A stretch of DNA of 64,000 nucleotides from Azonexus sp. (GCA_017983615.1 JAGOBB010000001.1:682001-746000), one strand, 5' to 3'. Numbered from the stretch's first letter, positions 41,798 through 52,432 are shown. Notes: generated from the letters alone by a model not told the origin. A program made the numbers and translations.

Positions 41798-43836
41798 TGA
41801 GTGACACCGGGGCCTCGGCTCCGATTCGCGCCTCCGAGGCGCTGCTGAAGAAGCTCGCCAAGATCGGCCTCCATTGCGAGGCCGATTTGCTGGTGCACCT
41901 GCCGCTGCGCTATGAGGACGAAACGCGCATTACACCGGTCGCTCGTGCATTCAGCGGCGAGCCGGTGCAGGTCGAGGTGGTCGTGCACAGCAGCGAAATG
42001 CAGTTCCGGCCGCGCCGGCAGCTAGTCGTGCGGGCCGGCGACGAGAGCGGCGAGATCACGCTGCGTTTTTTCAGTTTTTACCCCAGCCAGCAGGCGGCCT
42101 TGAGCGAAGGTTCGCGCATCCGCGCCTTTGGCGAAGTGCGCGGCGGCTTCTTCGGCGCCGAAATGGTGCACCCGCGCTTTCGCAAGATCGGCGACAACGA
42201 GCCGCTGCCGAGCGAATTGACGCCGATTTATCCGACCACCGCCGGGCTGGCCAATTCGGCGCTGCAGAAATTGATCGGCAAGGCGCTGGCAGTCGGCGAC
42301 CTGTCCGAGACCTTGCCCGAGGACTTGCGCCAGCACCTGAAGTTGCCCGGGCTGGCGCGCAGCCTGCGCTTCTTGCACACGCCGCCGCCCGGCACCGATC
42401 TCGATACCCTGCATGCGCGCAATCACCCGGCCTGGCGACGGGTCAAGTTCGACGAGGTGCTGGCCCAGCAACTGTCCTTGCGTCGCGCCTATCTGGCGCG
42501 CCGCGAACAGGGGGCGCCGGTGCTGGTCGCCCGCGACGATCTCGGCGCCCGGCTGCTCGACAGCCTGCCCTTCGGCCTTACCGGCGCGCAGGCGAGGGCG
42601 ATGGCCGAGATCGGCAGCGATCTGGCCCAGCCGTACCCGATGCAGCGCCTGCTGCAGGGCGATGTCGGCGCCGGCAAGACCATTGTTGCCGCGCTGGCCG
42701 CCTGTCAGGCGATTTCGGCCGGCTGGCAGGCGGCCTTCATGGCGCCGACCGAAATCCTCGCCGAGCAGCATTACCTAAAATTGCGCGACTGGCTGGAACC
42801 GCTCGGCGTACGCGTCGCCTGGCTGTCCGGCAGCCTGAAGACCAAGGCCAAGCGTGAGCAACTGGCGGCGACGGCGGCCGAGGCGCAGCTGGTGGTCGGT
42901 ACGCATGCGCTGATCCAGGAGGGCGTCGATTTTGCCCGGCTCGGCCTGGCCATCGTCGACGAGCAGCACCGCTTCGGCGTAGCCCAGCGGCTGGCGCTGC
43001 GTAAGAAGGGCGACAATCCGCACCAGTTGATGATGTCGGCGACGCCGATCCCGCGCACGCTGGCCATGAGCTATTACGCTGACCTCGACGTCACCGTGCT
43101 CGACGAGTTGCCGCCCGGGAGGACGCCGATTAAGACGCGGCTGGTCGCCGACAACCGGCGCGAGGACGTGGTCGGCTTCGTCAGGAAGCATGTCGGGGAA
43201 GGCCGGCAGGCCTACTGGGTCTGTCCGCTGATCGAGGAGTCCGAGGCGCTGCAGTTGCAGACGGCACAGGAGACCTACGAAACGCTTTTGGCCGATTTAA
43301 AGGGGGTGACCGTAGGATTGGTCCATGGCCGCCTGAAAGCCGACGAAAAACAGGCGGTGATGGCCGCCTTCGCGGCCGGCGAGATAGCCGTGCTGGTGGC
43401 GACGACGGTCATCGAGGTCGGCGTCGATGTGCCGAATGCTAGCCTGATGGTCATCGAGCATGCCGAGCGTTTCGGCCTGTCGCAACTGCATCAGCTGCGT
43501 GGGCGGGTCGGCCGCGGGCAATATGAATCGAGCTGCGTGCTGATCTACGCCGGACCCTTAGGCGACATTGCTCGCCAGCGGCTGAAGATTATTTTTGAAA
43601 ACACCGACGGCTTCGAAATCGCCCGCCAGGACTTGCAGATCCGCGGCCCCGGTGAATTCGTTGGCAGCCGGCAGAGCGGCGTGCCGCTGCTGCGCTACGC
43701 CGACCTGGAAATGGATGCCGACCTGGTCGAGATGGCGCGCGACGTGGCCGAGGAAATGCTGACCGCACACGGCGAGCTGGCCGAACGCCATTTGAAGCGC
43801 TGGCTCGGCTCGCGCGAAGAGTTGCTGAAATCCTGA
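41797..43836 (+). CDS. recG: ATP-dependent DNA helicase RecG
   Basis: RecG remodels stalled forks and branched DNA. The 679-residue protein has an N-terminal wedge/OB domain, then a superfamily-2 helicase core: Walker A GDVGAGKT at 288-295, DEQH at 388-391, SATPIPRT, and the C-terminal helicase half with QLHQLRGRVGRG. The RecG-specific TRG region near the C terminus (DLQIRGPGEFVGSRQSG) is intact. The start overlaps the ridA stop by one base. Confidence 0.97.
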   Translation: MSDTGASAPIRASEALLKKLAKIGLHCEADLLVHLPLRYEDETRITPVARAFSGEPVQVEVVVHSSEMQFRPRRQLVVRAGDESGEITLRFFSFYPSQQAALSEGSRIRAFGEVRGGFFGAEMVHPRFRKIGDNEPLPSELTPIYPTTAGLANSALQKLIGKALAVGDLSETLPEDLRQHLKLPGLARSLRFLHTPPPGTDLDTLHARNHPAWRRVKFDEVLAQQLSLRRAYLARREQGAPVLVARDDLGARLLDSLPFGLTGAQARAMAEIGSDLAQPYPMQRLLQGDVGAGKTIVAALAACQAISAGWQAAFMAPTEILAEQHYLKLRDWLEPLGVRVAWLSGSLKTKAKREQLAATAAEAQLVVGTHALIQEGVDFARLGLAIVDEQHRFGVAQRLALRKKGDNPHQLMMSATPIPRTLAMSYYADLDVTVLDELPPGRTPIKTRLVADNRREDVVGFVRKHVGEGRQAYWVCPLIEESEALQLQTAQETYETLLADLKGVTVGLVHGRLKADEKQAVMAAFAAGEIAVLVATTVIEVGVDVPNASLMVIEHAERFGLSQLHQLRGRVGRGQYESSCVLIYAGPLGDIARQRLKIIFENTDGFEIARQDLQIRGPGEFVGSRQSGVPLLRYADLEMDADLVEMARDVAEEMLTAHGELAERHLKRWLGSREELLKS

Positions 43837-43887
43837 GGCGCCGTTGGCTATACTGGGCCTCAAGCCGGAAATATCATGGAGACGAGC

Positions 43888-44871
43888 ATGTTCAAGGGAA
43901 TTCTGATCGAAAAGGATGACGCCGGTTATCGGGCGTCGGTGCAGGACATCGACGACAGCCAGTTGCCGGAAGGCGACGTTACCGTGCGCGTTTCGCACTC
44001 GTCGCTGAATTACAAGGACGGGCTGGCGATCACCGGCAAGGGGCCGGTCGTCCGCAAGTTTCCGATGGTGCCGGGCATCGACATCGCCGGCGTCGTCGAG
44101 GCCAGCGACAACCCGGATTACCGCGCCGGCGACCGCGTGCTGCTCAATGGCTGGGGCGTCGGCGAGACGCATTGGGGCGGGCTGGCCCAGAAGGCGCGCC
44201 TGAAGGGCGACTGGCTGGTGCCGCTGCCGGATGCCTTTACGCCGCAGCAGGCGGTGGCCATCGGCACCGCCGGTTACACGGCGATGCTCTGCGTGCTGGC
44301 GCTGGAGAAAAACGGCGTCAAACCGGGCGACGGTGAGATCGTCGCCACCGGCGCCGCGGGTGGCGTGGGCAGCGTGGCCATCGCCGTGCTGGCCAAGCTG
44401 GGCTACACAGTGGTGGCGGTCAGCGGCCGGCCGGCGGAAGCCGATTACCTGAAGCAGCTCGGGGCGGCGGAAATCCTTGAGCGCAGCGCTTTCGCAGCGC
44501 CTGGCAAGCCCTTGGCCCGGGAACGCTGGGCCGGGGCGGTCGATGTCGTCGGCAGCCACACGCTGGCCAATATCTGCGCGTCGATGAAATACCGCGGCAT
44601 CGTGACCGCCTGCGGCCTGGCCGGCGGTATGGATTTCCCGTCATCGGTGGCGCCTTTCATCCTGCGCGGCGTGACGCTGGTCGGCATCGACAGCGTGATG
44701 TGCCCGCGGCCGGAGCGGCTGGTCGCCTGGCAGCGCCTCGCGACCGACCTCGATCCGGCCAAGCTCGGCCTGATTGCGCATGAAATTTCGCTGGCCGAAG
44801 CCATCCCGACGGCGGCCCAATTGATGGACGGCAAGGTGCGTGGCCGCGTGGTCGTCGATGTGAATCGCTGA
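43888..44871 (+). CDS. AcuI/YhdH family NADPH-dependent oxidoreductase
   Basis: A zinc-free medium-chain dehydrogenase/reductase of 327 residues. The start [10 protein letters not shown] at 43888 has GGAG six bases upstream; the ATG 12 bases earlier overlaps that site. The family motifs [28 protein letters not shown] and the cofactor loop TGAAGGVG (154-161) mark the AcuI/YhdH group, which reduces acryloyl-CoA to propionyl-CoA. That places it in propionate or DMSP-type metabolism, but no partner genes are near. The convergent spacer to the hydrolase gene holds repeat copy B. Confidence 0.88.
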   Translation: MFKGILIEKDDAGYRASVQDIDDSQLPEGDVTVRVSHSSLNYKDGLAITGKGPVVRKFPMVPGIDIAGVVEASDNPDYRAGDRVLLNGWGVGETHWGGLAQKARLKGDWLVPLPDAFTPQQAVAIGTAGYTAMLCVLALEKNGVKPGDGEIVATGAAGGVGSVAIAVLAKLGYTVVAVSGRPAEADYLKQLGAAEILERSAFAAPGKPLARERWAGAVDVVGSHTLANICASMKYRGIVTACGLAGGMDFPSSVAPFILRGVTLVGIDSVMCPRPERLVAWQRLATDLDPAKLGLIAHEISLAEAIPTAAQLMDGKVRGRVVVDVNR

Positions 44872-44876
44872 TCGGC

Positions 44877-44912
44877 AAATGCTACGGTCGGCCCGAAAAA
44901 AAGGCCAAAATC
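44877..44912 (-). repeat. Dispersed 36-bp repeat, copy B
   Basis: Copy B starts six bases after the acuI-type stop, in the spacer between two convergent genes. Read on the minus strand it differs from copy C at one of 36 bases and holds the invariant core GACCGTAGCATT. In the shared frame it reads DFGLFFGPTVAF. Confidence 0.88.
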
Positions 44913-44931
44913 AAAAATCGGGTTGCCAGAG

Positions 44932-45819
44932 TCAGGCCAGGAAATCTTCGATGATCCGCGCCACTTCGGCCGGCTGGTCGTGGTGCAGCATGTGGTCCGC
45001 ATCCTTGATCCAGGTTTCCCGGACGTCGGCGAAGCAGGCGCGGCGGGCTTCCCAGTCGCCCGGCCGGGTGGCGTAGTCGCGGACGACCCAGGACTGCCGG
45101 CCGGCGACCCAGAGAACTGGGCAGGTGACCTGGCGCCAGATGGCCATCGATTCTTCTAGCCGGAACAGGTAGGGCGAGGTGGCCTTGTGCCACGGGTCGC
45201 CGTTCCAGATGATGCCGTGGCGCCGCTCGCCGCCGCGGGTTTCGCCGTCGCCGATGCGGGCCAGATGTTTGGACAGGTAGTCAGCCCGTTCCGGCGTCAG
45301 AAAACGGTCGCTCTGAAGCAAGCGGCGGGCGAAGGCGGGGCGGTCTGTGTAGGCGTGCATGCGCGGCGGTTTCTGTAGCGTGCCCAGCCATTGCCGGTAG
45401 CGTTCCGGCGCCATGTCCGGCGTCGTCGGCGCGATGCCGAAGCCCTCCAGCGAAATGACGCGCGCCACCCGTTCCGGGCGCAGGCCGGCATACAGGCAGG
45501 CGAGGATGCCGCCCATGCTGTGGCCGACCAGCTGCACCGGCCCTTCCGGCGCATAGCGGTTGAGGATGGCCTCCATGTCCCCGAGATGCTCGGCGAAGAA
45601 GTACGGCCGGTTCAGCCAGGTCGAATTGCCGAAGCCGCGCCAGTCGGGGGCGACGATGTTCCAGTCGCGCTGCAACTCGTCGACGACAAACTGGAAGGAA
45701 GCTGAAACGTCCATCCAGCCGTGCAGCAGGAAGAGCAGCGGAGCCTGCGGGTCGCCCCAGCGCCGGATGTGGAGGCGGACGTCGGGCAGGTCGAGAGTTT
45801 CGGAACGGGCGTGGCGCAT
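44932..45819 (-). CDS. Alpha/beta hydrolase
   Basis: A 295-residue cytosolic hydrolase (start MRHARSETLDLPDVRL). The nucleophile Ser101 lies in GHSMGG, the oxyanion HGWMD loop near residue 35, and a C-terminal histidine is likely in DADHMLHHDQP. No signal peptide is seen. The fold covers esterases, epoxide hydrolases and similar enzymes; the substrate cannot be read. The open frame extends upstream over the hemerythrin gene, but that part is antisense-like and not used. The gap to the hemerythrin gene on the same strand is 67 bases. Confidence 0.85.
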   Translation of the reverse strand: MRHARSETLDLPDVRLHIRRWGDPQAPLLFLLHGWMDVSASFQFVVDELQRDWNIVAPDWRGFGNSTWLNRPYFFAEHLGDMEAILNRYAPEGPVQLVGHSMGGILACLYAGLRPERVARVISLEGFGIAPTTPDMAPERYRQWLGTLQKPPRMHAYTDRPAFARRLLQSDRFLTPERADYLSKHLARIGDGETRGGERRHGIIWNGDPWHKATSPYLFRLEESMAIWRQVTCPVLWVAGRQSWVVRDYATRPGDWEARRACFADVRETWIKDADHMLHHDQPAEVARIIEDFLA

Positions 45820-45886
45820 GGCGAGCAATCGGGCTGAGATTCTTCGGCAAACTGCCGGAAGGTCGATTCTAGCGCCTTGGCCGGCT

Positions 45887-46291
45887 TTACCGGTCTGTAC
45901 GCGATGCCAGCTCGTCGGCCAGTCGCCGGTCCTCGTGGGCGATATGGCGCTCGAACCAGTATTCGACGTAGCGCAGGACGCCGTAGACGTCTGCGTCTTC
46001 CGACGACGCTTCATGCAGGGATTTGGCGACCTGTTCGAGCATCGTCTGGTGGCGCAGGGTGTGGGCCGCGAAATCGATTCCCGCCTCGCCGGCATAGTGC
46101 GCCTCGGTGACGAAATGCAGGCGCAGACGCGCCAGCAAGGCCTCAGCCTCGTCCGCTGGTAGATGGTTGGTATTCAGGCAGAGTCGCTTGAGTTGAACAA
46201 GATGCTCGAAAAGCGCGGCGTGCTGGGCATCGATTTCCTCGATCCCGAGGTGCAGCGACAAGGGCAGAAAACGCAGGGCGCTCTCACTCAT
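45887..46291 (-). CDS. Bacteriohemerythrin
   Basis: A 134-residue four-helix di-iron protein that binds oxygen. All seven iron ligands can be placed: His24, His59, Glu63, His77, His81, His115 and Asp120. The start at 46291 has GGGAGG four bases upstream; a TTG six codons earlier would include that site. Such proteins store or deliver oxygen or sense it in microaerophilic bacteria. It may share a transcript with the hydrolase gene 67 bases downstream. Confidence 0.92.
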   Translation of the reverse strand: MSESALRFLPLSLHLGIEEIDAQHAALFEHLVQLKRLCLNTNHLPADEAEALLARLRLHFVTEAHYAGEAGIDFAAHTLRHQTMLEQVAKSLHEASSEDADVYGVLRYVEYWFERHIAHEDRRLADELASRTDR

Positions 46292-46549
46292 GGCGCCTCC
46301 CGTGGCCAAGTGCTTGACCAGGATGTGCCATAGGGCAGGGCAGCAAGGGGCGGGCGCGAGTGTGCGCTAGCCATTGAGCGGGACATCTCAACCTCCTGAA
46401 CCTGATCTGCCGGGTGATCTGGGCCAACACCGGATACAGTCAGATTTTATTTATATTGATTTTGCCAGCTTAGGTGATTGCCGGATTGGCTGCAACCTCT
46501 TTGCAGGACGATGCCCGTCCGGTGTATACGTCAGACCGCCTGGCAATGC
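46292..46549. other. Spacer without recognised gene
   Basis: These 258 bases separate the hemerythrin start from the end of the ModE-type regulator (both on the minus strand). An 87-codon frame at 46374-46637 on the plus strand resembles no known protein and overlaps the regulator gene. An AT-rich stretch near 46445-46475 could hold the hemerythrin promoter, but no clear hexamers stand out. Confidence 0.4.
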
Positions 46550-47644
46550 TCACGTTCGATCCGGAACGGGACGCCAGATATGGCCTGCGAAGGTCTCCCA
46601 AGGCAGGAAACCCGCAACCTCGCCGGTCGTGCGATAGCCAGGCAAGGCGTTCAGTCGCGCGAGGAAGGTCTCGCCGCGAAAGCGCCGGACGAGATGGGCA
46701 ACCGCTTCGCTGTGGGCGATGTCCGCACGGACCGCCAGGCAGTAGAGATCCGTGCCAAGCGGCACGTAACCCAGGTCGTAGCGCGTAGCAGCCGCCCGGA
46801 TGGCGATGCCCACATCGGCCTTGCCGCTGGCCACCGCTGCCGCCACGGCATCGTGGGTGAATTCTTCGTGCGCATAGCCGGGCAGGTCGCAGGCCTGCAG
46901 GCCGTTAGCAGCGAGAATCTGGTCGATCATGCCGCGCGTGCCCGAGCCGCGCTGGCGATTGACTATCCTTAGCCGGAGCCTTGCGACATCGGCGAGAGAA
47001 CCGACGGCGAACGGGTTGCCCGGTGCGGTGAGCATCCCGTGCTCTCGCCGCATGACCGGGAAAAGTGCATACAGTCGCCGGTCGAGCCAGCGGTCGAGCC
47101 ACGCGGCGGCCTCTGCCCTGCCGAATTCGCCGGGGATGTGAAACCCGGCCGCATCGCACTCGCCGCGCGCCAGCGCGAGCAGCGCTTCCTCGCTGCCGCG
47201 CCATCGGATGTCAACCTTGACTCGACGGCCGTTTTCGATCCAGTCGGCCAGGGCCAGGTCGTGGCTGGCTGCGATGTGCAGGCGTTCCGGTTCGGCGGCC
47301 TCGCTGCGCGAAAGCAGTTCCTTGAGGCGCTGGCCCCAGGGAGCGTGAAACGCCTCCAGATTGGCCCTCGCTGCATTGTCCAGGGCGAGCAGGCGTTCGC
47401 CGAAGTCCGACAGTCCGGTACCCCTGCCGCGGCCCTTGATCACCAACGCTTGTCCAAAATGATGTTCATAGTGCCTGAGCAGCCCCCAGGCCGAGCGATA
47501 GGAAATCCTGGCCGTGGCGGCCGCGCTACCCAGCGTTCCCTGGTTTTTCAAGGCGCCCAGTAGCAGCAGGAGTCGCGACGATTCGGCACCGCTCAGTCCG
47601 GCACCGAAATCCCAGGTCCAACGTATGGGGGTGGAAGGAAGCAT
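46550..47644 (-). CDS. ModE-type HTH regulator with substrate-binding domain (next to tupA)
   Basis: A 364-residue one-component regulator. The N-terminal winged helix (about residues 20-85; GTLGSAAATARISYRSAWGL) resembles the LysR/ModE DNA-binding head, and LSDFGERLL closes it. The rest is a periplasmic-binding-protein-like domain of the molybdate/tungstate class (RLRIVNRQRGSGTRGMIDQIL is the family segment). It is divergent from the tungstate-binding gene with 172 bases between, so it probably senses tungstate or molybdate and controls that gene. The ATG at 47644 is used; a TTG three codons upstream is possible. A paralogue lies at 50928-52034. Confidence 0.85.
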   Translation of the reverse strand: MLPSTPIRWTWDFGAGLSGAESSRLLLLLGALKNQGTLGSAAATARISYRSAWGLLRHYEHHFGQALVIKGRGRGTGLSDFGERLLALDNAARANLEAFHAPWGQRLKELLSRSEAAEPERLHIAASHDLALADWIENGRRVKVDIRWRGSEEALLALARGECDAAGFHIPGEFGRAEAAAWLDRWLDRRLYALFPVMRREHGMLTAPGNPFAVGSLADVARLRLRIVNRQRGSGTRGMIDQILAANGLQACDLPGYAHEEFTHDAVAAAVASGKADVGIAIRAAATRYDLGYVPLGTDLYCLAVRADIAHSEAVAHLVRRFRGETFLARLNALPGYRTTGEVAGFLPWETFAGHIWRPVPDRT

Positions 47645-47816
47645 TTGTTGCAATACTTTGCATATTTAATCGCCTGCGAATTCTACTATAGCCTCAGGCT
47701 CGCCTGCCGCTGAAAATCCCTGGAGACCTTCGTTTCAACCCATGCCCGGTGTGCGTTCTGCTTTTTGGCAACGGATTGCTCTAGGCAGGCAACCAAAATC
47801 AGACGAAAGGAAAATC

Positions 47817-48650
47817 ATGCATTTCAAGAAAATCGCGGTTGCGCTCTGTGCAACGCTGGTCTGTCTACTCGGTAATGCTGCGTCAGCCGAGGATCGCGTC
47901 ATTACCGTTGCCTCAACGACGTCGACCGAACAATCGGGTCTGTTTGGCTACATTCTGCCGATCTTCGAAAAGGAGTCCGGCATCAAGGTGCGCGTCGTCG
48001 CGCTCGGGACGGGGCAGGCGCTGGATACTGCGCGGCGGGGCGACGCCGACGTCGCTTTCGTCCATGACAAGGCGGCCGAGGAGAAATTCGTCGCCGAAGG
48101 TTCCGGTGTCGAACGTCGCGAGGTGATGTACAACGATTTCGTGCTGATTGGCCCGAAGAGCGATCCGGCGAAAACGACCGGCAAGGATATCCTTGAGGGC
48201 TTGCGCCGTATTGCCGCCGTCGACGCCGCTTCCCGTCCGCCCTTCGTGTCCCGTGGCGACCGCAGCGGTACGCACGCTGCCGAACTGCGCTACTGGAAGA
48301 TGGCCGGCGTCGACCTCGACAAGGCCAAGGGCGCCTGGTACCGCGATACCGGCTCGGGCATGGGGCCTTCGCTGAACATGGCTTCGTCGGTCGGCGCCTA
48401 CATCCTGGCCGACCGCGGCACCTGGTTGTCGTTCAAGAATCGTGGCGACCTGGCCATCGTGGTCGAGGGTGACACCCGCCTCTTCAACCAGTACGGCGTC
48501 ATCCTGGTCAATCCGGCCAAGCATCCGCACATCAAGAAGGAGGATGGTCAGCGCTTCATCGACTGGCTGGTTTCCGCGCCGGGCCAGAAGGCCATCGCCG
48601 ACTACAAGATTGGGGGTGAGCAGCTGTTCTTCCCCAACGCCAAGCACTGA
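47817..48650 (+). CDS. tupA: Tungstate-binding protein (TupA-like)
   Basis: A 277-residue periplasmic binding protein with signal peptide (MHFKKIAVALCATLVCLLGN, cut after ASA near residue 24). The mature start VITVASTTSTEQSGLFGYIL carries the STTST...SG motif that binds the oxyanion in TupA. The ATG at 47817 has GAAAGG upstream. Normally tupB (permease) and tupC (ATPase) follow; here the next gene is on the other strand and unrelated, so the binding protein is an orphan in this window. Sulphate, molybdate or phosphate binding is less likely given the motif. Confidence 0.88.
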   Translation: MHFKKIAVALCATLVCLLGNAASAEDRVITVASTTSTEQSGLFGYILPIFEKESGIKVRVVALGTGQALDTARRGDADVAFVHDKAAEEKFVAEGSGVERREVMYNDFVLIGPKSDPAKTTGKDILEGLRRIAAVDAASRPPFVSRGDRSGTHAAELRYWKMAGVDLDKAKGAWYRDTGSGMGPSLNMASSVGAYILADRGTWLSFKNRGDLAIVVEGDTRLFNQYGVILVNPAKHPHIKKEDGQRFIDWLVSAPGQKAIADYKIGGEQLFFPNAKH

Positions 48651-48659
48651 TTCGGATCT

Positions 48660-48690
48660 CGATGAAGCCAGCCCGGTGCCGGCTTCATCG
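48660..48690. terminator. Hairpin after tupA
   Basis: A perfect 10-bp stem (48660-48669 with 48681-48690) with an 11-base loop lies ten bases after the tupA stop. No T-run follows on the plus strand. It could serve both tupA and the convergent DUF779 gene. Confidence 0.55.
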
Positions 48691-48700
48691 ATCCGATTTG

Positions 48701-48722
48701 CCTATGCATAACGATGCATAGG
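48701..48722. repeat. Perfect 9-bp inverted repeat
   Basis: CCTATGCAT and ATGCATAGG flank AACG, giving a fully symmetric 22-base element in the convergent spacer between tupA and the DUF779 gene. It may be a second hairpin of the terminator region or a protein-binding site; no T-run follows directly. Confidence 0.7.
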
Positions 48723-48756
48723 TTGTTGCTTCAAACCCTGTGTCAGGGTTGTTTCA

Positions 48757-49164
48757 TTACTGATCACTGCTCAATTGTTGGACGTCCCCTGTTAGCGGTG
48801 GGGTCTTTTCCAGTTCAGCCCATTCGTCGTCCGTGAACAGGCGCGAGCGGCTCAAAAATGCCTTGCCGCTGCCACCTTCCAGCGAAAACGTGCCGCCGCC
48901 GTCGCAATCGATCACATCGACGATGACCTGGGTGTGCTGCCAGAACTCGAATTGTGATTTGCTGATGTAAAACGGGGCGCCGCCGATGGTGCCGAGATAG
49001 ATGTCCTGGCTGCCGACCGTCAGGTCGCCTGGCAGGTAGCAGTTGGCAGCACTGTTGTCGCAGCAGCCGCCGGATTGGAAAAAGAACAGCTTGGGGCCGT
49101 GCTTGGACTTCAGCGTTTCGATCAGTTCGAGAGCTGCCTGGGTGGCAATGACGCGTTCAACCAT
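48757..49164 (-). CDS. DUF779 protein linked to aldehyde dehydrogenase
   Basis: A 135-residue protein starting MVERVIATQAALELIETLKS at 49164. That ATG has GGAG eight bases before it; an in-frame TTG upstream covers the site. The motif FFFQSGGCCDNSAANCY (about 30-46) with three cysteines is the mark of DUF779, whose genes are regularly next to NAD-dependent acetaldehyde dehydrogenase genes, as here. The Cys cluster suggests metal binding, but the role is unknown. It lies 89 bases after the dehydrogenase stop, beyond a strong terminator. Confidence 0.85.
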   Translation of the reverse strand: MVERVIATQAALELIETLKSKHGPKLFFFQSGGCCDNSAANCYLPGDLTVGSQDIYLGTIGGAPFYISKSQFEFWQHTQVIVDVIDCDGGGTFSLEGGSGKAFLSRSRLFTDDEWAELEKTPPLTGDVQQLSSDQ

Positions 49165-49177
49165 TATTTTCTCCAAT

Positions 49178-49206
49178 AAAAAAAGGGGGCAGTTGCCCGC
49201 CCCCCT
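49178..49206 (-). terminator. Intrinsic terminator after the aldehyde dehydrogenase gene
   Basis: Read on the minus strand, GGGGGC, an 8-base loop and GCCCCC (49204-49199 with 49190-49185) are followed by seven T (49184-49178). The start of the DUF779 gene lies only 14 bases beyond, so read-through would be needed for co-expression, or the DUF779 gene has its own start. Confidence 0.88.
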
Positions 49207-49253
49207 TCGTGGATGCCCATTCTTGGCCGGGCATTGCGTGGTATCGCCGTCGC

Positions 49254-50777
<1,524 letters not shown>

Positions 50778-50802
50778 AGTGTCTCCTTGGTTGAGGTAGG
50801 AA

Positions 50803-50882
50803 ATGTTCAGCCGAACATCTATCCTGTTAATTGCAATCGCCGTACCTGCACATGCCATGGCAAAAAAAGGCGAAATTTTTGC
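50803..50882. promoter_or_regulatory. Two inverted repeats in the dehydrogenase/regulator spacer
   Basis: ATGTTC-AGCC-GAACAT (50803-50818) lies just ahead of the dehydrogenase start and GCAAAAA-N9-TTTTTGC (50860-50882) further towards the regulator. Both are perfect. One may be the operator of the divergent regulator. Known ModE boxes do not match either. Confidence 0.45.
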
Positions 50883-50927
50883 TGCTGTTTGTTGTCTTTC
50901 ACCTCTGAGCCATTCTTGATTGTTTCC

Positions 50928-52034
50928 ATGCCTGTCAGTTTTTCCTACCAATTCGACGATACGCCCCGTGCCTCGCCTTATTTCGGCGAGCAGATGCCTT
51001 TTGCCAATCCCCTATTCGGTATCCTCGCCGCGATACGTGAGGAGGGCTCCATCGCCCAGGCGGCAGAGCGTCTTGGATTGTCATATCGCTATGTCTGGGG
51101 TTTTCTGAAAAAGCAGGAGGATGATCTGGGGCAGAAACTGCTGGCATCGACCCAAGGTACTTCAGCTCGCCTGTCGGATTTCGGAGAACGCCTGCTCTGG
51201 TCGGAACGACGTGTTCTCGCGCGGCTGGCGCCAACCGCCGAAGGGATGGCCAACAAGCTGGACAATGAATTGCTGCTTGCGGCACGGCCGGCACTGGTGC
51301 CACTTCGTATCGCGGCCAGCCACGATCTGCTGTTTGGTGCCCTTCGCGAGCAATTGATGCAGCAAGGCAATCTGCTGCTCGATATTGATTATGTGGGTAG
51401 CGTCGGGGCGCTGGAGCAACTGAACGCCGGCGCCTGTCTGATGGCAGGCATCCATTTTCCTCTGGATTTGCCGCATCTGTGCCAGCGCGGTTCGGGCCTC
51501 CATGCACAGTTGGGGCGGCAGTTGCGATTGGGTAAGCACAAATTGATCCGTTTGGCCGTGCGCGAGCAGGGCCTGATTGTTCCGGCGGGCAATCCGCTTG
51601 ATCTCTACGATATCTTCGATCTGGTCAGGCCGGAGATCCGCTTCGTCAATCGCCAGGCCGGCTCTGGCACGCGGATACTGTTGGACGAGCTGTTACGCTT
51701 TCATCGGATCGAGCCGGGCGAAATCGTCGGCTACCAGACCGAAGAGCCAACGCACCTTGCCGTGGCGGTGAGCATTGCGGCCGGCGTGGCCAATTGCGGC
51801 TTTGGCTTGCGTGCGGCGGCCGAGCAGTTTGGTCTTGGTTTCATGCCGATGCTGTGGGAGCAATATTTCGTCGTCTGCCGCAAGCATGACTTGGACTCCG
51901 AACCTGTCAGGGCGGTTATCGAGGCGCTGGAGGCGCCAGCGTTCCGGGATCTGGTGGCCAACGTGCCGGGCTATTCGGTGGCCGAGGCCGGCCAGATCAT
52001 TTCGTTGCGGCGAACGCTTCCCTGGTACAAATAG
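50928..52034 (+). CDS. ModE-type HTH regulator with substrate-binding domain (next to aldehyde dehydrogenase)
   Basis: A 368-residue paralogue of the regulator at 46550-47644. The winged helix (about 30-95; [20 protein letters not shown], then [11 protein letters not shown]) is followed by the same binding domain, including [20 protein letters not shown]. The binding domain suggests an oxyanion or similar small ligand. Divergence from the aldehyde dehydrogenase gene suggests that gene is its target. No clear Shine-Dalgarno stands before the ATG at 50928. The large open frame upstream is antisense to the dehydrogenase. A bidirectional terminator follows. Confidence 0.85.
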   Translation: MPVSFSYQFDDTPRASPYFGEQMPFANPLFGILAAIREEGSIAQAAERLGLSYRYVWGFLKKQEDDLGQKLLASTQGTSARLSDFGERLLWSERRVLARLAPTAEGMANKLDNELLLAARPALVPLRIAASHDLLFGALREQLMQQGNLLLDIDYVGSVGALEQLNAGACLMAGIHFPLDLPHLCQRGSGLHAQLGRQLRLGKHKLIRLAVREQGLIVPAGNPLDLYDIFDLVRPEIRFVNRQAGSGTRILLDELLRFHRIEPGEIVGYQTEEPTHLAVAVSIAAGVANCGFGLRAAAEQFGLGFMPMLWEQYFVVCRKHDLDSEPVRAVIEALEAPAFRDLVANVPGYSVAEAGQIISLRRTLPWYK

Positions 52035-52054
52035 TCTTTGTCGGGGTGCAATGA

Positions 52055-52082
52055 AAAAGGGCCACTGTCAGGTGGCCCTTTT
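52055..52082. terminator. Bidirectional terminator
   Basis: A perfect 11-bp stem (52055-52065 with 52072-52082) has A residues on the left and T residues on the right, so it can end both the regulator mRNA from the left and the small minus-strand gene from the right. Confidence 0.88.
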
Positions 52083-52101
52083 GCTGCCGTTTGATGCAAT
52101 G

Positions 52102-52302
52102 TCAGGCAATCGAAGACTCAAGCGGCATCAGCGAACGGGCCGAGACGATCAGTCGTTTTCGCACGCCTGAACCCATCTGGCGCTCGACTTCCCACATGGG
52201 CAACCCCTTGACGACGGCGACCTGCTCAATGGCCGTCACCACATCACCGAATTTGACGCAAAGATACTCGGCGCCACGCTTGATCGAGTTCGTAACCTTC
52301 AT
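52102..52302 (-). CDS. Small protein of unknown function
   Basis: A 66-residue reading frame (MKVTNSIKRGAEYLCVKFGD start) with a strong AGGAGG nine bases before the ATG, and a terminator just beyond its stop. These signals support a real gene. The sequence has no signal peptide or membrane segment, one Cys and a basic C-terminal half. No family is recognised. It stands alone between two plus-strand units. Confidence 0.6.
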   Translation of the reverse strand: MKVTNSIKRGAEYLCVKFGDVVTAIEQVAVVKGLPMWEVERQMGSGVRKRLIVSARSLMPLESSIA

Positions 52303-52432
52303 CGGGAACAGCCTCCTGAGTTGTCAGCGGTCATGTCATCCTACCGAAGCAAATGGCGAAGTTGAACAGGGAAAATGTGACGGATTGTGACAGCGATTTC
52401 GAGTGGTCGCCGGCCGCCCATCTATCCCTCGT

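Noticed and set aside
43849..43854. TATACT before the acuI-type gene as a promoter
   Set aside because: No -35 hexamer at acceptable spacing; TTGCTG is 21 bases away.
45820..46095. Upstream extension of the alpha/beta hydrolase frame
   Set aside because: It runs over the hemerythrin gene in another frame and adds low-complexity sequence; the hydrolase fold begins after 45819.
46374..46637. An 87-codon frame in the hemerythrin/regulator spacer
   Set aside because: No ribosome site or recognisable protein, and it overlaps the regulator gene on the other strand.
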